Assembly: GCF_904061905.1 (NCBI RefSeq)
Contig: NZ_CAJFCI010000043.1
Span: 1-64,000 of the forward strand
Direction of reading: 5' to 3'
Source of the DNA: Zestomonas carbonaria
Lineage (GTDB): Bacteria; Pseudomonadota; Gammaproteobacteria; Pseudomonadales; Pseudomonadaceae
Length of the DNA: 64,000 nucleotides
The notes below the pieces were generated by a model. The model worked only from the letters and a program-made list of their open reading frames with translations. It was not told the DNA's origin and made no database searches. The position numbers and the translations under genes are program-made. The first letter of the stretch is position 1, and each line of letters begins with the position of its first letter. Of the stretch, positions 49,731-58,556 are shown piece after piece.

Positions 49731-52109
49731 TTAGCCCGAGATGGAGCGGCCGGTGAACCGCTGCAGGACGCGGTAGATGGCGGTGAGTGCGCGGTCCATC
49801 AAAGGGGCATTGCGCTCGGGCGGAACCACCCTCGCCAGCCCTTGCTCCATTTCGCTGGCCAGCAGGGTTAGGGGCTTGATCGCCACCCGCTGTCCGCTGT
49901 GATCGACGAACATGTAGTTGTGGGTGGTCGGGCTGAACCACGATAGCTTGAGCTGGCGGACCTGCTCGCCCGAGGTGAACTCGAACCAGGTGCCGAACTC
50001 GATGTGCGCCAGCTCCTTGGCCAGCAGTTGCGCGCGGGTCGACATCCCGCTGGTCGGCATGCTCCTGAGCAACTGGGCGTCTTCGCCAAGCATCGCGCCC
50101 AACGGGCTTTCCGGCATCCGGGCCTCGAGCCTGGCGGCGACGTCCGGCTGCTTGGCCTGGACGGCGTGCTGGCAGGCGACCAGATCCTGCAGCAGGCGGC
50201 GGATGCCATCTTCCCGGTAGCCACCAAGCAGCTCCAGGCCGTTGCGCAGGTTCTCCAGCAGCTCGACCCGTAGCTGTTGCAGGCGTTCGTTGTCCTGTTC
50301 GTCCAGCGGGGTGCCGCTCCAGGCCAGTTGCTCGGCCGATTCGCTGGCTCGTTGCCACTCCGCGCTGTGCTGGCCATGGCGCAACTGGATGAACACCAGC
50401 ACGTCTGTCCAGGTGAGCTCCAGGAAGTTGCGGATGATGGCCGGCACCTCGCGACCTTGCAGCGCCTGGGAGATCGTGTCCATGGCCCGCTGTCGGGCCT
50501 CGAGCAGCTTGTCGCGGCCCTTGGCCGCTTCCACGGCGCGCCGCTCGCGCAGCTCGACCTTTTGCCGCAGGGTGGCGACGAAGTCGTTGAACTCTTCGAG
50601 CAGGTTATCGAACAGGGACAGGTCGCCGACGTAGTCCTGGATTACGCGTTCGACTACCCAGTGCATTTTCGCCAGCAGGCTGTGGGTTTCGCCTTCGCTG
50701 CCGTACAGCACGCCAGCCTGCGCCATGGCGTTGAGCAGGCGGCGCGCCGGATGGTGGTGCTGAGTGAACAGTGCCTTGTCCTGCAGGGCTACCTTCAGCA
50801 GTGGTGTGTGCAGGTGGGAGAGGGCTGTCTTGCAGATGTCCGGCAGGTTCTCGTCATCGAGGATGAAGTCGAACAGCATGCCCACCAGGTCGATGACGTC
50901 GGCTTCCTGCTCGGACAGCTTCTGCTGCCCGGGCAAACTGCTGTGGGTTTCCAGTTGCTCTTGCAGGCTGGCCTTGAGCTCTTCCACCGGCTGCGGATGT
51001 TGCAGGCGTTGCGACAGGTCCTGGGCCGACTTTTCCTGTAGGCGGTTGAGGGCTTCCAGCAGGTCCTTGGCGCTGTAGGTGCGCGTCGCGCCGCGCGGGG
51101 CGAAGCTGGCGATGCTGCGCGTGGCGCCGAGCATGGCGCTGTCGCCCTCGCGCTGGCGGTATTCGCTGAGCAGGGCGGCCAGTCCGCTGAACAGCGCCCC
51201 GGGATCGCTGGGCGGCGGCTCGCTGAGGTCGGAAGGCGCCGGCGTGTCGCCGGGCGCGGGGGCACTGCCTTGGGCTGGTGCTGCGGAGGCTGGTGCCGGT
51301 GCCGTGGAGGGTGTTCCAGCCGGCACTGCCGCCTGCGGAGGAACGGGGGCGGGCGCGGCCTCGGTCGGCGCCTCGGGCTGTTTGGGGCTTTCTGGTCGGC
51401 GCTGCACGCTGTACTTGAGGTGGGGCAGCACGTCGGCATCGATCAGGCGCTTGTTCATCGCCTCATACAGGCTGTCGAGGCTCTGCATCACATGGCGGTC
51501 GAACAGCATGTAGAGGATGGTCTTGATGCGCAGCGGGAACGGGCAGGGCGCCAGCGCATCGCGGAATGCCTGGGCGATCGCCTGCGGGCCGAACGGGTTG
51601 CTGTCCTCGCCGAGCTTCTGGCCGTTGTTGAGGACCGCCAGGCGCTGCTCGAGGGCGAACAGTTGCTGGGCGCAACGAGCCTTGACCCGGCTGACCATAT
51701 TGGTCACCTGGAGGGTTTCCTCGTAGTCCTCGTTCTGGATCAGGGTCAGTTCGTCGACGTCTACCTCGGCCGACTCTTCCCGTTCCTTGAGCTTGCCTTC
51801 GAGGAAGTTGTTGAAGTTCTGTGCGATCTGCTGGTGGTAGCTGCGCTCGATGCGGGGGCGCTGGCGGCGGATTTCCCGCATGTTGTCGAAGAACAGCGTC
51901 TGTACCTGATTGTTCTCGGCTTTCTCCGCACATTCGAACAGCGCGTCGTCGACTTGCCCGAATACGCCTGTGAGGTGCTCCGCCAGGCGGTTCATCGCCA
52001 GCTTCCGGCAGTTCTGCGCCAACTCACCGAAGCGGGGTTGAATGCCCCTGCTGGCCAAGGTCGCCGCAGATTTGGCCTTTTGGGGCGGGTTGTCCTGACT
52101 ATTATTCAT
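49731..52109 (-). CDS. DUF1631 protein
   Basis: 792 residues from ATG 52109 (MNNSQDNPPQKAKSAATLASRG). Mostly helical. A low-complexity Pro/Ala linker (about 228-305, for example PTEAAPAPVPPQAAVPAGTP) divides a 225-residue N-terminal part from a roughly 490-residue C-terminal part that carries the DUF1631 signature (LIDLVGMLFDFIL-type, here DVIDLVGMLFDFILDDENLPDICKTALSHLHTPLLKVAL). DUF1631 proteins are sometimes mislabelled thymidine phosphorylase, for which nothing here speaks. Next to a PilZ gene. Function unknown. Confidence 0.85.
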   Translation of the reverse strand: MNNSQDNPPQKAKSAATLASRGIQPRFGELAQNCRKLAMNRLAEHLTGVFGQVDDALFECAEKAENNQVQTLFFDNMREIRRQRPRIERSYHQQIAQNFNNFLEGKLKEREESAEVDVDELTLIQNEDYEETLQVTNMVSRVKARCAQQLFALEQRLAVLNNGQKLGEDSNPFGPQAIAQAFRDALAPCPFPLRIKTILYMLFDRHVMQSLDSLYEAMNKRLIDADVLPHLKYSVQRRPESPKQPEAPTEAAPAPVPPQAAVPAGTPSTAPAPASAAPAQGSAPAPGDTPAPSDLSEPPPSDPGALFSGLAALLSEYRQREGDSAMLGATRSIASFAPRGATRTYSAKDLLEALNRLQEKSAQDLSQRLQHPQPVEELKASLQEQLETHSSLPGQQKLSEQEADVIDLVGMLFDFILDDENLPDICKTALSHLHTPLLKVALQDKALFTQHHHPARRLLNAMAQAGVLYGSEGETHSLLAKMHWVVERVIQDYVGDLSLFDNLLEEFNDFVATLRQKVELRERRAVEAAKGRDKLLEARQRAMDTISQALQGREVPAIIRNFLELTWTDVLVFIQLRHGQHSAEWQRASESAEQLAWSGTPLDEQDNERLQQLRVELLENLRNGLELLGGYREDGIRRLLQDLVACQHAVQAKQPDVAARLEARMPESPLGAMLGEDAQLLRSMPTSGMSTRAQLLAKELAHIEFGTWFEFTSGEQVRQLKLSWFSPTTHNYMFVDHSGQRVAIKPLTLLASEMEQGLARVVPPERNAPLMDRALTAIYRVLQRFTGRSISG

Positions 52110-52226
52110 GGACGTTCCTAAGCGACAGCCGGGAAGGCCAGCACATCCGTTGTGAACAGAATAGGTCAAACATATAGCAGCGCATCGCACCGCTGCAAAT
52201 CGTTGTCTTAAAAGCGCTTTGAAGGC

Positions 52227-52254
52227 TTGACAGGCTCATCGCGAAACGTAAAAT
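52227..52254 (+). promoter_or_regulatory. Sigma-70 promoter for the tRNA cluster
   Basis: TTGACA (52227-52232), 16-base spacer, TAAAAT (52249-52254), then a GC-rich discriminator (GGCGCGCC), as expected for a stringently controlled stable-RNA promoter. The first tRNA starts 60 bases later. Confidence 0.8.
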
Positions 52255-52313
52255 GGCGCGCCTCTGAAGCGCGAATCCAATTGGAAGCGCGGCAGAGTCG
52301 GGAATACCGTAGT

Positions 52314-52389
52314 TCCGCGATAGCTCAGTCGGTAGAGCAAATGACTGTTAATCATTGGGTCCCTGGTTCGAGTCCAGGTCGCGGAGCCA
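52314..52389 (+). tRNA. tRNA-Asn (GTT)
   Basis: 76-nt cloverleaf with encoded CCA. Acceptor TCCGCGA pairs with TCGCGGA, D loop AGCTCAGTCGGTAGAGC, anticodon loop CTGTTAA with GTT, T arm GGTTCGAGTC. First of three tRNA genes. Confidence 0.95.
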
Positions 52390-52398
52390 AATTCCAGA

Positions 52399-52475
52399 CG
52401 GGGTATAGCGCAGTCCGGTAGCGCGCCTGCTTTGGGAGCAGGATGTCGGGAGTTCGAATCTCTCTACCCCGACCA
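52399..52475 (+). tRNA. tRNA-Pro (TGG)
   Basis: 77 nt with CCA. Acceptor CGGGGTA/TACCCCG, anticodon loop TTTGGGA with TGG, T arm AGTTCGAATC. Nine bases after tRNA-Asn. Confidence 0.95.
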
Positions 52476-52486
52476 CCCTAATTCCT

Positions 52487-52562
52487 GGGTCGTTAGCTCA
52501 GTTGGTAGAGCAGTTGGCTTTTAACCAATTGGTCGTAGGTTCGAATCCTACACGACCCACCA
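52487..52562 (+). tRNA. tRNA-Lys (TTT)
   Basis: 76 nt with CCA. Acceptor GGGTCGT/ACGACCC, anticodon loop CTTTTAA with TTT, T arm GGTTCGAATC. tRNA-Lys genes near clpB in P. aeruginosa are an integration site of the PAPI-1/pKLC102 island family, so the 3' end here is a potential att site; none of the island genes are visible next to it. Confidence 0.95.
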
Positions 52563-52571
52563 TATATGAAT

Positions 52572-52603
52572 CCCCTCGTGACCCGCGTCACGAGGGGATT
52601 TTT
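52572..52603 (+). terminator. Terminator of the tRNA cluster
   Basis: CCCCTCGTGAC/GTCACGAGGGG stem with loop CCGC followed by ATTTTT, 10 bases after tRNA-Lys. Confidence 0.93.
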
Positions 52604-52700
52604 CTTTGCGCCGGAATAATGGAGCGTTCGCTCCTGCCGGGACATTGGCCGGCCCGCTGGAAGCGGGCCGGCCTTCACGCAGGTGCGCCCTTGAGCGCGA

Positions 52701-53999
52701 TCAGTGCAGCTTCAGGCGCGGCTCGGTGCTGCGCCCGATACGGTCGCTGAGCATCAGCAGCAGGGTGCGGAAGGTGCCGTACAGCGCCATCTGGTGCATG
52801 CGATACAGCGAGATGTAGAACATCCGTGCCAGCCAGCCCTCGAGCTTGACGCTGCCCATCAGGTTGCCCATGAGATTGCCGACCGCGCTGAAGCGCGATA
52901 GCGAGATCAGCGAACCGTAGTCGCGGTACTGATAGTGCGGCAATGGCTGCCCGGCCAGGCGCTGCTTGAAGCTCTTCACCAGCAGGGAGGCCTGCTGGTG
53001 GGCGGCCTGGGCGCGTGGCGGCACGTTGCGACCCGTCTCGCCCGGCTGTGGGCAGGCGGCGCAGTCGCCGAAGGCGAAGATATCGTCATCGCGGGTGGTC
53101 TGCAGGGTAGGGCGTACCACCAGTTGGTCGATACGGTTGCTTTCCAGTCCGTCCAGTTCGCGAAGGAAGGCCGGGGCGCGGATGCCTGCGGCCCAGACCT
53201 TGAGGCTGGCCGGGATGATCCGGCCGTCCTGGGCGCGCAGGTGCTCGGCGGTCACCTCGCTGACCGAGGTATTGGTCAGCACGGTCACGCCGAGCTGTTC
53301 CAGGCTGTGATGCACCGGTTGGCTGATGCGTTCCGGCAGGGCGGGCAGCACGCGCGGACCGGCCTCGATGAGCGTGATGCGCATGTTTTCCGGGCGGATG
53401 CTGTCCAGGCCGTAGGCGGCCAGTTCGTGGGCGGCGTGGTGCAGCTCGGCGGCCAGTTCGACGCCGGTGGCCCCGGCGCCGACGATGGCCACGCTGATTC
53501 GCTCGTCGTCCGCCTCGCCGGCGTGGGCGCGCAGGTAGTGGCTGAGCAACTGGCGGTGGAAGCGCTCGGCCTGGGCGCGGGTGTCGAGGAACAGGCAGTG
53601 CTCGGCGGCGCCGGGCGTGCCGAAGTCGTTGGTGGTGCTGCCGACCGCGATGACCAGGCTGTCGTAGGCCACCTCGCGCTCGGGCAGCAGCTCGGCGCCG
53701 TTCTCGTCGAGGGTGGCGGCCAGGCGGATGCGCTTGCGGGCGCGGTCCAGTCCGGCCATGCGGCCGAGCTGGAACCCGAAATGGTTCCACTTGGCCTGGG
53801 CGACATAGTTGAGCTCGTCTTCCGACGAGTTCAGCGAGCCGGCGGCTACTTCGTGGAGCAGTGGTTTCCAGATATGCGTCAGGTTGGCGTCGACCAGCAG
53901 GACGCTGGCCTGGCCGCGCCTGCCCAGGGCTCTACCCAGGCGGGTGGCAAGTTCCAGGCCGCCGGCGCCGCCGCCGACGATCACGATACGATGAGTCAT
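52701..53999 (-). CDS. ndh: Type II NADH:quinone oxidoreductase
   Basis: 432 residues from ATG 53999 (MTHRIVIVGGGAGGLELATRLG). FAD dinucleotide fold at the N-terminus and NAD-binding fold VAIVGAGATGVELAAELHHAAHEL. DDDIFAFGDCAACPQPG is the second FAD contact. This single-subunit enzyme passes electrons from NADH to quinone without pumping protons; the C-terminal amphipathic segments (for example GWLARMFYISLYRMHQMALYG) attach it to the membrane. Faces the DUF3094 gene upstream on the same strand. Confidence 0.94.
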   Translation of the reverse strand: MTHRIVIVGGGAGGLELATRLGRALGRRGQASVLLVDANLTHIWKPLLHEVAAGSLNSSEDELNYVAQAKWNHFGFQLGRMAGLDRARKRIRLAATLDENGAELLPEREVAYDSLVIAVGSTTNDFGTPGAAEHCLFLDTRAQAERFHRQLLSHYLRAHAGEADDERISVAIVGAGATGVELAAELHHAAHELAAYGLDSIRPENMRITLIEAGPRVLPALPERISQPVHHSLEQLGVTVLTNTSVSEVTAEHLRAQDGRIIPASLKVWAAGIRAPAFLRELDGLESNRIDQLVVRPTLQTTRDDDIFAFGDCAACPQPGETGRNVPPRAQAAHQQASLLVKSFKQRLAGQPLPHYQYRDYGSLISLSRFSAVGNLMGNLMGSVKLEGWLARMFYISLYRMHQMALYGTFRTLLLMLSDRIGRSTEPRLKLH

Positions 54000-54062
54000 G
54001 GGAAGGTCTCGCAAGGCTTTTAGAAATCCGGGAGGGCGCCGAACAGGCGAGCGCAAGGCAGC

Positions 54063-54236
54063 TCATAGCACTAGACGGCTCAGAAGGCGGCTCAACAGGC
54101 CGAGGGCGATGACGGAGACGAGGATGACCGCCAGGAGCATCCAGGGGCGGAACGGCTTGCGCTCGACCCGATGCTGCGGAGCGCTCAGGTACTGGTCGAC
54201 GCGGGCTTGGTCGTCGGGGCTGAGACGGCTGGTCAT
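54063..54236 (-). CDS. DUF3094 small membrane protein
   Basis: 57 residues from ATG 54236 (MTSRLSPDDQARVDQYLSAP). A charged, helical N-terminus followed by one membrane helix (PWMLLAVILVSVIALGLLSRL). Pseudomonas-type DUF3094. It lies 63 bases upstream of ndh on the same strand, and its orthologue is next to ndh in P. aeruginosa. Function unknown. Divergent from pvrS. Confidence 0.82.
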   Translation of the reverse strand: MTSRLSPDDQARVDQYLSAPQHRVERKPFRPWMLLAVILVSVIALGLLSRLLSRLVL

Positions 54237-54357
54237 GGGAACCTCGCTTGGGATTGCAGGCATTCTAGGGCGCGATGGAAATGCCCGTCCAATCTTGTGT
54301 ACAAACTGTCGTCTCATTAAGGGCGACAGTGGCGGCCGATCCTTCCGTTCATAAGAT

Positions 54358-54371
54358 TAAGAAAAATCCTC
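54358..54371 (+). promoter_or_regulatory. Candidate RcsB-type box upstream of pvrS
   Basis: TAAGAAAAATCCTC matches 11 of 14 positions of the enterobacterial RcsAB box TAAGAATATTCCTA. It overlaps a 7-bp inverted repeat AAAATCC/GGATTTT (54363-54369 and 54374-54380). It lies 37-50 bases before the pvrS start. Use by the RcsB-like regulator encoded downstream is inference. Confidence 0.4.
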
Positions 54372-54406
54372 ATGGATTTTAGATTTGTCTGATGGAGGCA
54401 GGCGAT

Positions 54407-54431
54407 CATGCCCGTCAGTCTGACGGGCATG
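54407..54431 (+). promoter_or_regulatory. Perfect inverted repeat across the pvrS start codon
   Basis: Arms CATGCCCGTCA (54407-54417) and TGACGGGCATG (54421-54431) around GTC. The first arm contains the ATG at 54408, the second the in-frame ATG at 54429, and GGAGG (54394-54398) lies nine bases upstream. As RNA this hairpin would hide the start codon. Confidence 0.75.
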
Positions 54432-57272
54432 AGACTGAAACGGTTCCTGCAGCCCCTCGATTCACCATTTTCCACGCCCAAGGCTGCGCGCAAGTTGCTG
54501 CGGCTACTGGCATGGACCCTGATGGTATTCCTGCTCTGCGCGCTGAGCCTGTTTCTCAATGCCACCCTCAACAACGAGATATCCCAGCTTCGTCGGCACA
54601 TGAACGGTGCGATGTACGAGGCGCAGTTGTACCTCTATCAACGCGAGTCGCTGCTGGAGAACCTCAATCGAGGGGTGATGTACGGTGCCCGGGTGCCGTC
54701 CAAGTCGCTGCGGCATCTGTATGAACCGCTTCCCAGTCATGCTTACGTCAGTGTTCCGTTGGGCGATCCGGGCAGGCACTGGAGCCTGTTCCTGTCCGGG
54801 CGCGACCTGCAGGAGCTGGCGGACAAACAATTGGGCCTGCTGTACGTCGAGCCGGGTGCGACGGCTGTGACACGTCTGGATGGCGGGTTGTCGTTCGACC
54901 CCCTGGTGCCGGAGACGGTTCTCGAAGCGCTGCGGCAACCCGGTACGGAGGATGAAGAGCAGGCAGTACGCTGGCTGGCCGATCCTGCGGACGGACATCT
55001 GCGGCTGTACCTGTTCGCGCGGGTTTCCGATCACCAGGATGCCGGCTGGCTGGGGCTGGAGCTGCGCGGCACCGACCTGATGGCCTCCTTCAACGTGCCG
55101 GAAGCCGGTAGCTACCTGCTGCTCGACCAGCAGCACCGGGCGATCCTCGGCAGCGCCCCGGTCCCGGCCATGGGCGAGCATTTCCGCCAAATCTGGACGC
55201 AGGACAGTTTCGCTCTCAGTGGCGGGGACCCGCTGCACCTCCACCTGGCCCTGCTCAAGCACCTCGGCAGCTCGAACTGGAGCCTGATCTACTATGTCAG
55301 CCTGTTCGATCTGTTGGTGCCCCTGTGGCCGCAGTTGGGGCTTTCCCTGCTGCTCTGCCTGATCGCGGCAGTCACGCTGTGGGGAGTGTCCCGGCGCATT
55401 GACCGAAGACTGATCGATCCGGCGCAGCAGCGCCTGGAGGCGCTGGTGGAAAGCGAGAGATTTTCTCGCACGGTGATCCAGACCGCGCCGGTCGCCCTCT
55501 GCGTGTTACGCCGCCGCGATGCCGAGGCGGTGCTGAAGAATCATCTGGCGCAGTGCTGGCTGGAGGAGAGGGAAGTGCCTCGGCGATGGGCGCACGCATT
55601 GGTCGAAAAGGCCTTCGCCAATGAGCAGGCCGGTAACTCGGAGGAAATCGAGACGGCGGACGGTCGGCATCTCTATCTGAGCTATGCGCCAACCCGCTAC
55701 CAGGGCGAGGATGTCCTGCTCTGCGCCTTCAGCGACATCAGCGAGTGCAAGCAGACCGAGGCCGCGCTGGCCGAGGCGAAGCGCATGGCGGATGCCGCGA
55801 ACGAAGCCAAGACGTTGTTCCTGGCAACCATGAGTCATGAGATCCGCACGCCCCTCTACGGTGTGCTTGGCACTCTCGAGCTGCTTGAGCGCACTTCGCT
55901 GGATACCCAGCAGGCTGGCTATCTGCAGGCTATCCAGCGTTCCTCGTCTGCACTCCTGCAACTGATCAGCGACGTGCTCGATGTATCGAAGATAGAGGCC
56001 GGCCAGTTGGGCCTGGACATGGTCGAGTTCTCGCCGTTGGAGCTGCTCCAGGATGTGCTGCAGTCCTATGCGGCGGCGGCACGCGGCAAGGGTTTGCAGA
56101 TCTATGCCTGCTGCGATCCGCAGTTGCCGCTCGTCCTGCTGGGCGATGCCATGCGTATCCGGCAGATCCTCTACAACCTGCTGAGCAATGCGGTCAAGTT
56201 CACCGATAGCGGTCGCATAGTGGTGCGTGTGCGGGTCGTCGGGCGCGATGGTGAACGAGTCACCCTGGACTGGCAGGTCGCCGACACCGGCATCGGTATT
56301 TCCATCGAAGAGCAACGTCATCTGTTCGATCCGTTCTACCAGGTCGGCGGTCATCCCCTCTCGACGGATGGCACCGGCCTGGGGTTGTCGATCTGCCGGC
56401 GCCTCAGCGACCTGATGAATGGCTGTTTGCGAGTGGTAAGCGACTCGGGGCTGGGCAGCAGCTTCACCCTGACCCTGCCGTTGCAGCAGGTCGACACCGC
56501 GAGCGTTATAGAGCCTGAGTTGGAGGGCGCGCTGGTGTGGGTGCACGCACCAGTACGCGAACTTTCCGAAAACCTGTGCGGCTGGCTGACCCGCTGGGGC
56601 GCGCGAGCCCAGGTGGTGCTGCCCGGAAGCCAGCTCGAGATCGATGCCGAGGCCGTACTGGTGGATGTGCGTCTCGATGAGCAGGACGCGGAACCGTTGC
56701 CGGACTGGAGCGGTTGCCGGGTAGTGGTCTCCGCCAATGGCCACGATCAGCCTCGGCGCCATGACTGCGATTGGCATGTCGGCCTGTACAGCCTGGCGTC
56801 GCTATGCCAGGCCGTAGGGCTGGCGCAGGGTTGCACGAGTGCAGATAAATCGGGCGGCGGTATCCTTCCGCCACCCCAGGCGCTGGGTATGCGGGTGCTG
56901 ATCGTCGAAGACAATCCGATCAACCAACTGATCCTTTGCGACCAATTGAAGGAACTGGGCTGTAGCGTGAAACTGGCTTCCGATGGTCTCGAGGCCTTGG
57001 CGATCTGGCGTTCGAACGCTTTCGACGTGGTACTGACCGACCTGAACATGCCGCGGATGAACGGCTATGAGCTGGCCAGCGCCCTGCGCCGGGAAGGCTG
57101 CCGGGGACCGATCATCGGTGCCACGGCGAATGCGATGCCCGAAGAAAGAGAACGCTGCCGGGAGGCGGGAATGAGTGTCTGTCTGATCAAGCCGGTCGAC
57201 CTGCACGCCCTTCATAGCTGCCTGACCACCATTCAGATGGAGAATCAAGCATGTTCCCCTACCGAATCCTGA
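54408..57272 (+). CDS. pvrS: Hybrid sensor histidine kinase, PvrS-like
   Basis: 954 residues. ATG 54408 chosen for GGAGG at 54394-54398; ATG 54429 would remove seven residues. TM1 at about 38-54, a periplasmic sensor of about 240 residues, TM2 at about 303-330, a PAS-like domain about 345-450, HisKA with His477 (ATMSHEIRTPLYGVLG), an HATPase (NLLSNAVKFTD, DTGIGIS, GTGLGLSI) and a receiver with Asp878 (LTDLNMPRMNGYE). There is no Hpt domain. It is a paralogue of the RcsC-like protein downstream. The name follows the PA14 PvrS system, from order and architecture. It overlaps pvrR by 22 bases. Confidence 0.85.
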   Translation: MPVSLTGMRLKRFLQPLDSPFSTPKAARKLLRLLAWTLMVFLLCALSLFLNATLNNEISQLRRHMNGAMYEAQLYLYQRESLLENLNRGVMYGARVPSKSLRHLYEPLPSHAYVSVPLGDPGRHWSLFLSGRDLQELADKQLGLLYVEPGATAVTRLDGGLSFDPLVPETVLEALRQPGTEDEEQAVRWLADPADGHLRLYLFARVSDHQDAGWLGLELRGTDLMASFNVPEAGSYLLLDQQHRAILGSAPVPAMGEHFRQIWTQDSFALSGGDPLHLHLALLKHLGSSNWSLIYYVSLFDLLVPLWPQLGLSLLLCLIAAVTLWGVSRRIDRRLIDPAQQRLEALVESERFSRTVIQTAPVALCVLRRRDAEAVLKNHLAQCWLEEREVPRRWAHALVEKAFANEQAGNSEEIETADGRHLYLSYAPTRYQGEDVLLCAFSDISECKQTEAALAEAKRMADAANEAKTLFLATMSHEIRTPLYGVLGTLELLERTSLDTQQAGYLQAIQRSSSALLQLISDVLDVSKIEAGQLGLDMVEFSPLELLQDVLQSYAAAARGKGLQIYACCDPQLPLVLLGDAMRIRQILYNLLSNAVKFTDSGRIVVRVRVVGRDGERVTLDWQVADTGIGISIEEQRHLFDPFYQVGGHPLSTDGTGLGLSICRRLSDLMNGCLRVVSDSGLGSSFTLTLPLQQVDTASVIEPELEGALVWVHAPVRELSENLCGWLTRWGARAQVVLPGSQLEIDAEAVLVDVRLDEQDAEPLPDWSGCRVVVSANGHDQPRRHDCDWHVGLYSLASLCQAVGLAQGCTSADKSGGGILPPPQALGMRVLIVEDNPINQLILCDQLKELGCSVKLASDGLEALAIWRSNAFDVVLTDLNMPRMNGYELASALRREGCRGPIIGATANAMPEERERCREAGMSVCLIKPVDLHALHSCLTTIQMENQACSPTES

Positions 57273-58489
57273 TAGTCGAAGACCAGGCCTTCCAACGTGA
57301 GTACCTGGTGAACCTGTTTCGCGAGCAGGGGGTGAGTCGGTTGGAGGCGGCGGCGGATGGCGAAGACGCCCTGTCGCGCTTGAAGGCTCGCGAATTCGAT
57401 CTGGTCCTGAGCGACCTGATGATGCCGGGGCTGGACGGCGTGCAACTGATCCAGCGACTGTCCGAACTCAAGCGGCCGCCGCTATTGGCAATCATGAGTT
57501 CGTCTTCCCGGCGGGTGATGGGGAGTGCCTGTCGGCTGGCCAGTGTCCTGGGCATCACGGTCGTCGGCCAGATCGCCAAACCGGCGTTGCCGCTGTCTAT
57601 CCGCCGCCTGCTGGGTAAGCTGGAGAAAGGGAAGCGTAAACACGATGCTCTTCCGACCGATGATCGCAGGGAGTGGAAACCCGATGAGCTGTCGGCTGCA
57701 CTGAAGAACTGGCAGTTCCAGGCCTGGTTCCAGCCGAAGAAGTCTCTGGGCGACGGCCGCATTTCCGCCGCCGAGGCGCTGGTGCGCTGGATCCACCCGC
57801 AGCACGGTACGCTGATGCCCGGCGAGTTCATATCCTCCCTGGGGCAGGCCGGTCTGGACGAGGCCCTGCTCTGGCTGGTTCTCGAACAGGCCCTGCGTGC
57901 CCAGGCGCTGTGGGGCGAAGCGGGTTTCCGCATTCCGGTGTCGGTGAACTTGCCGACGCACCTGCTGGACGACCCGAGCCTTCCGGATCGCCTGCACGAT
58001 TTCGTGGTCACCCACGCTGGCGCCCCTGGCAGCATCGTCTTCGAGTTGCTGGAGTGCAGCACCACGGTGGCGCCCAGCAATTACTACGCCGGAGCCTGCC
58101 GTCTGCGGATGAAAGGGTTCGGTCTGGCGCAGGACGATTTCGGCCAGGGCTACAGTTCGTTTTACAACCTGGTGTCGACGCCCTTCACCGAGCTGAAGAT
58201 CGACCGTGCGCTGATCCGTGGTTGCGTCGAGGACGACGGCTTGTCTACGGCTCTGGAAAGCATCGTCAGCCTGGGCAGGCAATTGGGCCTGGAAGTGGTG
58301 GCCGAAGGAGTGGAGAGCAAGGAGGAGCTGGCCATGCTGCGCCGCTTCGAGTGCGACCGAGTCCAGGGCTTCCTGATTTCCGAAGCGGTCGCGCCGCAGT
58401 TGTTCTTGCAGTTGCTTATGGATGAGCGGGCGAATGTGGCATACCTGCCGGCTTCCCGTGCCACCGCTACCGGTTCGTTGCATGCTTGA
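57251..58489 (+). CDS. pvrR: Response regulator with EAL c-di-GMP phosphodiesterase domain, PvrR-like
   Basis: 412 residues. Receiver 1-125 with Asp55 (LVLSDLMMPGLDG); EAL domain about 150-395. Metal and catalytic residues appear intact: EAL at 175-177, Asn in PVSVNLP, Glu in FELLECST, DDFG in QDDFGQGYSS, Lys in ELKIDR, EGVE in AEGVES and Gln in VQGF. It should hydrolyse c-di-GMP to pGpG when active, opposing fimbria production, as PvrR does in PA14. Lies between the two hybrid kinases. Confidence 0.88.
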   Translation: MFPYRILIVEDQAFQREYLVNLFREQGVSRLEAAADGEDALSRLKAREFDLVLSDLMMPGLDGVQLIQRLSELKRPPLLAIMSSSSRRVMGSACRLASVLGITVVGQIAKPALPLSIRRLLGKLEKGKRKHDALPTDDRREWKPDELSAALKNWQFQAWFQPKKSLGDGRISAAEALVRWIHPQHGTLMPGEFISSLGQAGLDEALLWLVLEQALRAQALWGEAGFRIPVSVNLPTHLLDDPSLPDRLHDFVVTHAGAPGSIVFELLECSTTVAPSNYYAGACRLRMKGFGLAQDDFGQGYSSFYNLVSTPFTELKIDRALIRGCVEDDGLSTALESIVSLGRQLGLEVVAEGVESKEELAMLRRFECDRVQGFLISEAVAPQLFLQLLMDERANVAYLPASRATATGSLHA

Positions 58490-58556
58490 GCGTTCAGGGT
58501 GGATGAGGGCCGGGTCGCCGAGTTGGCCAGTGGCATCTACATTCTGCTGGTAGCCC

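Noticed and set aside
52601-52690. A CRISPR-like or att repeat just after the tRNA-Lys terminator
   Set aside because: Only a GGCCGGCCCGCT/AGCGGGCCGGCC inverted repeat was seen. No direct repeats and no copy of the tRNA 3' end.
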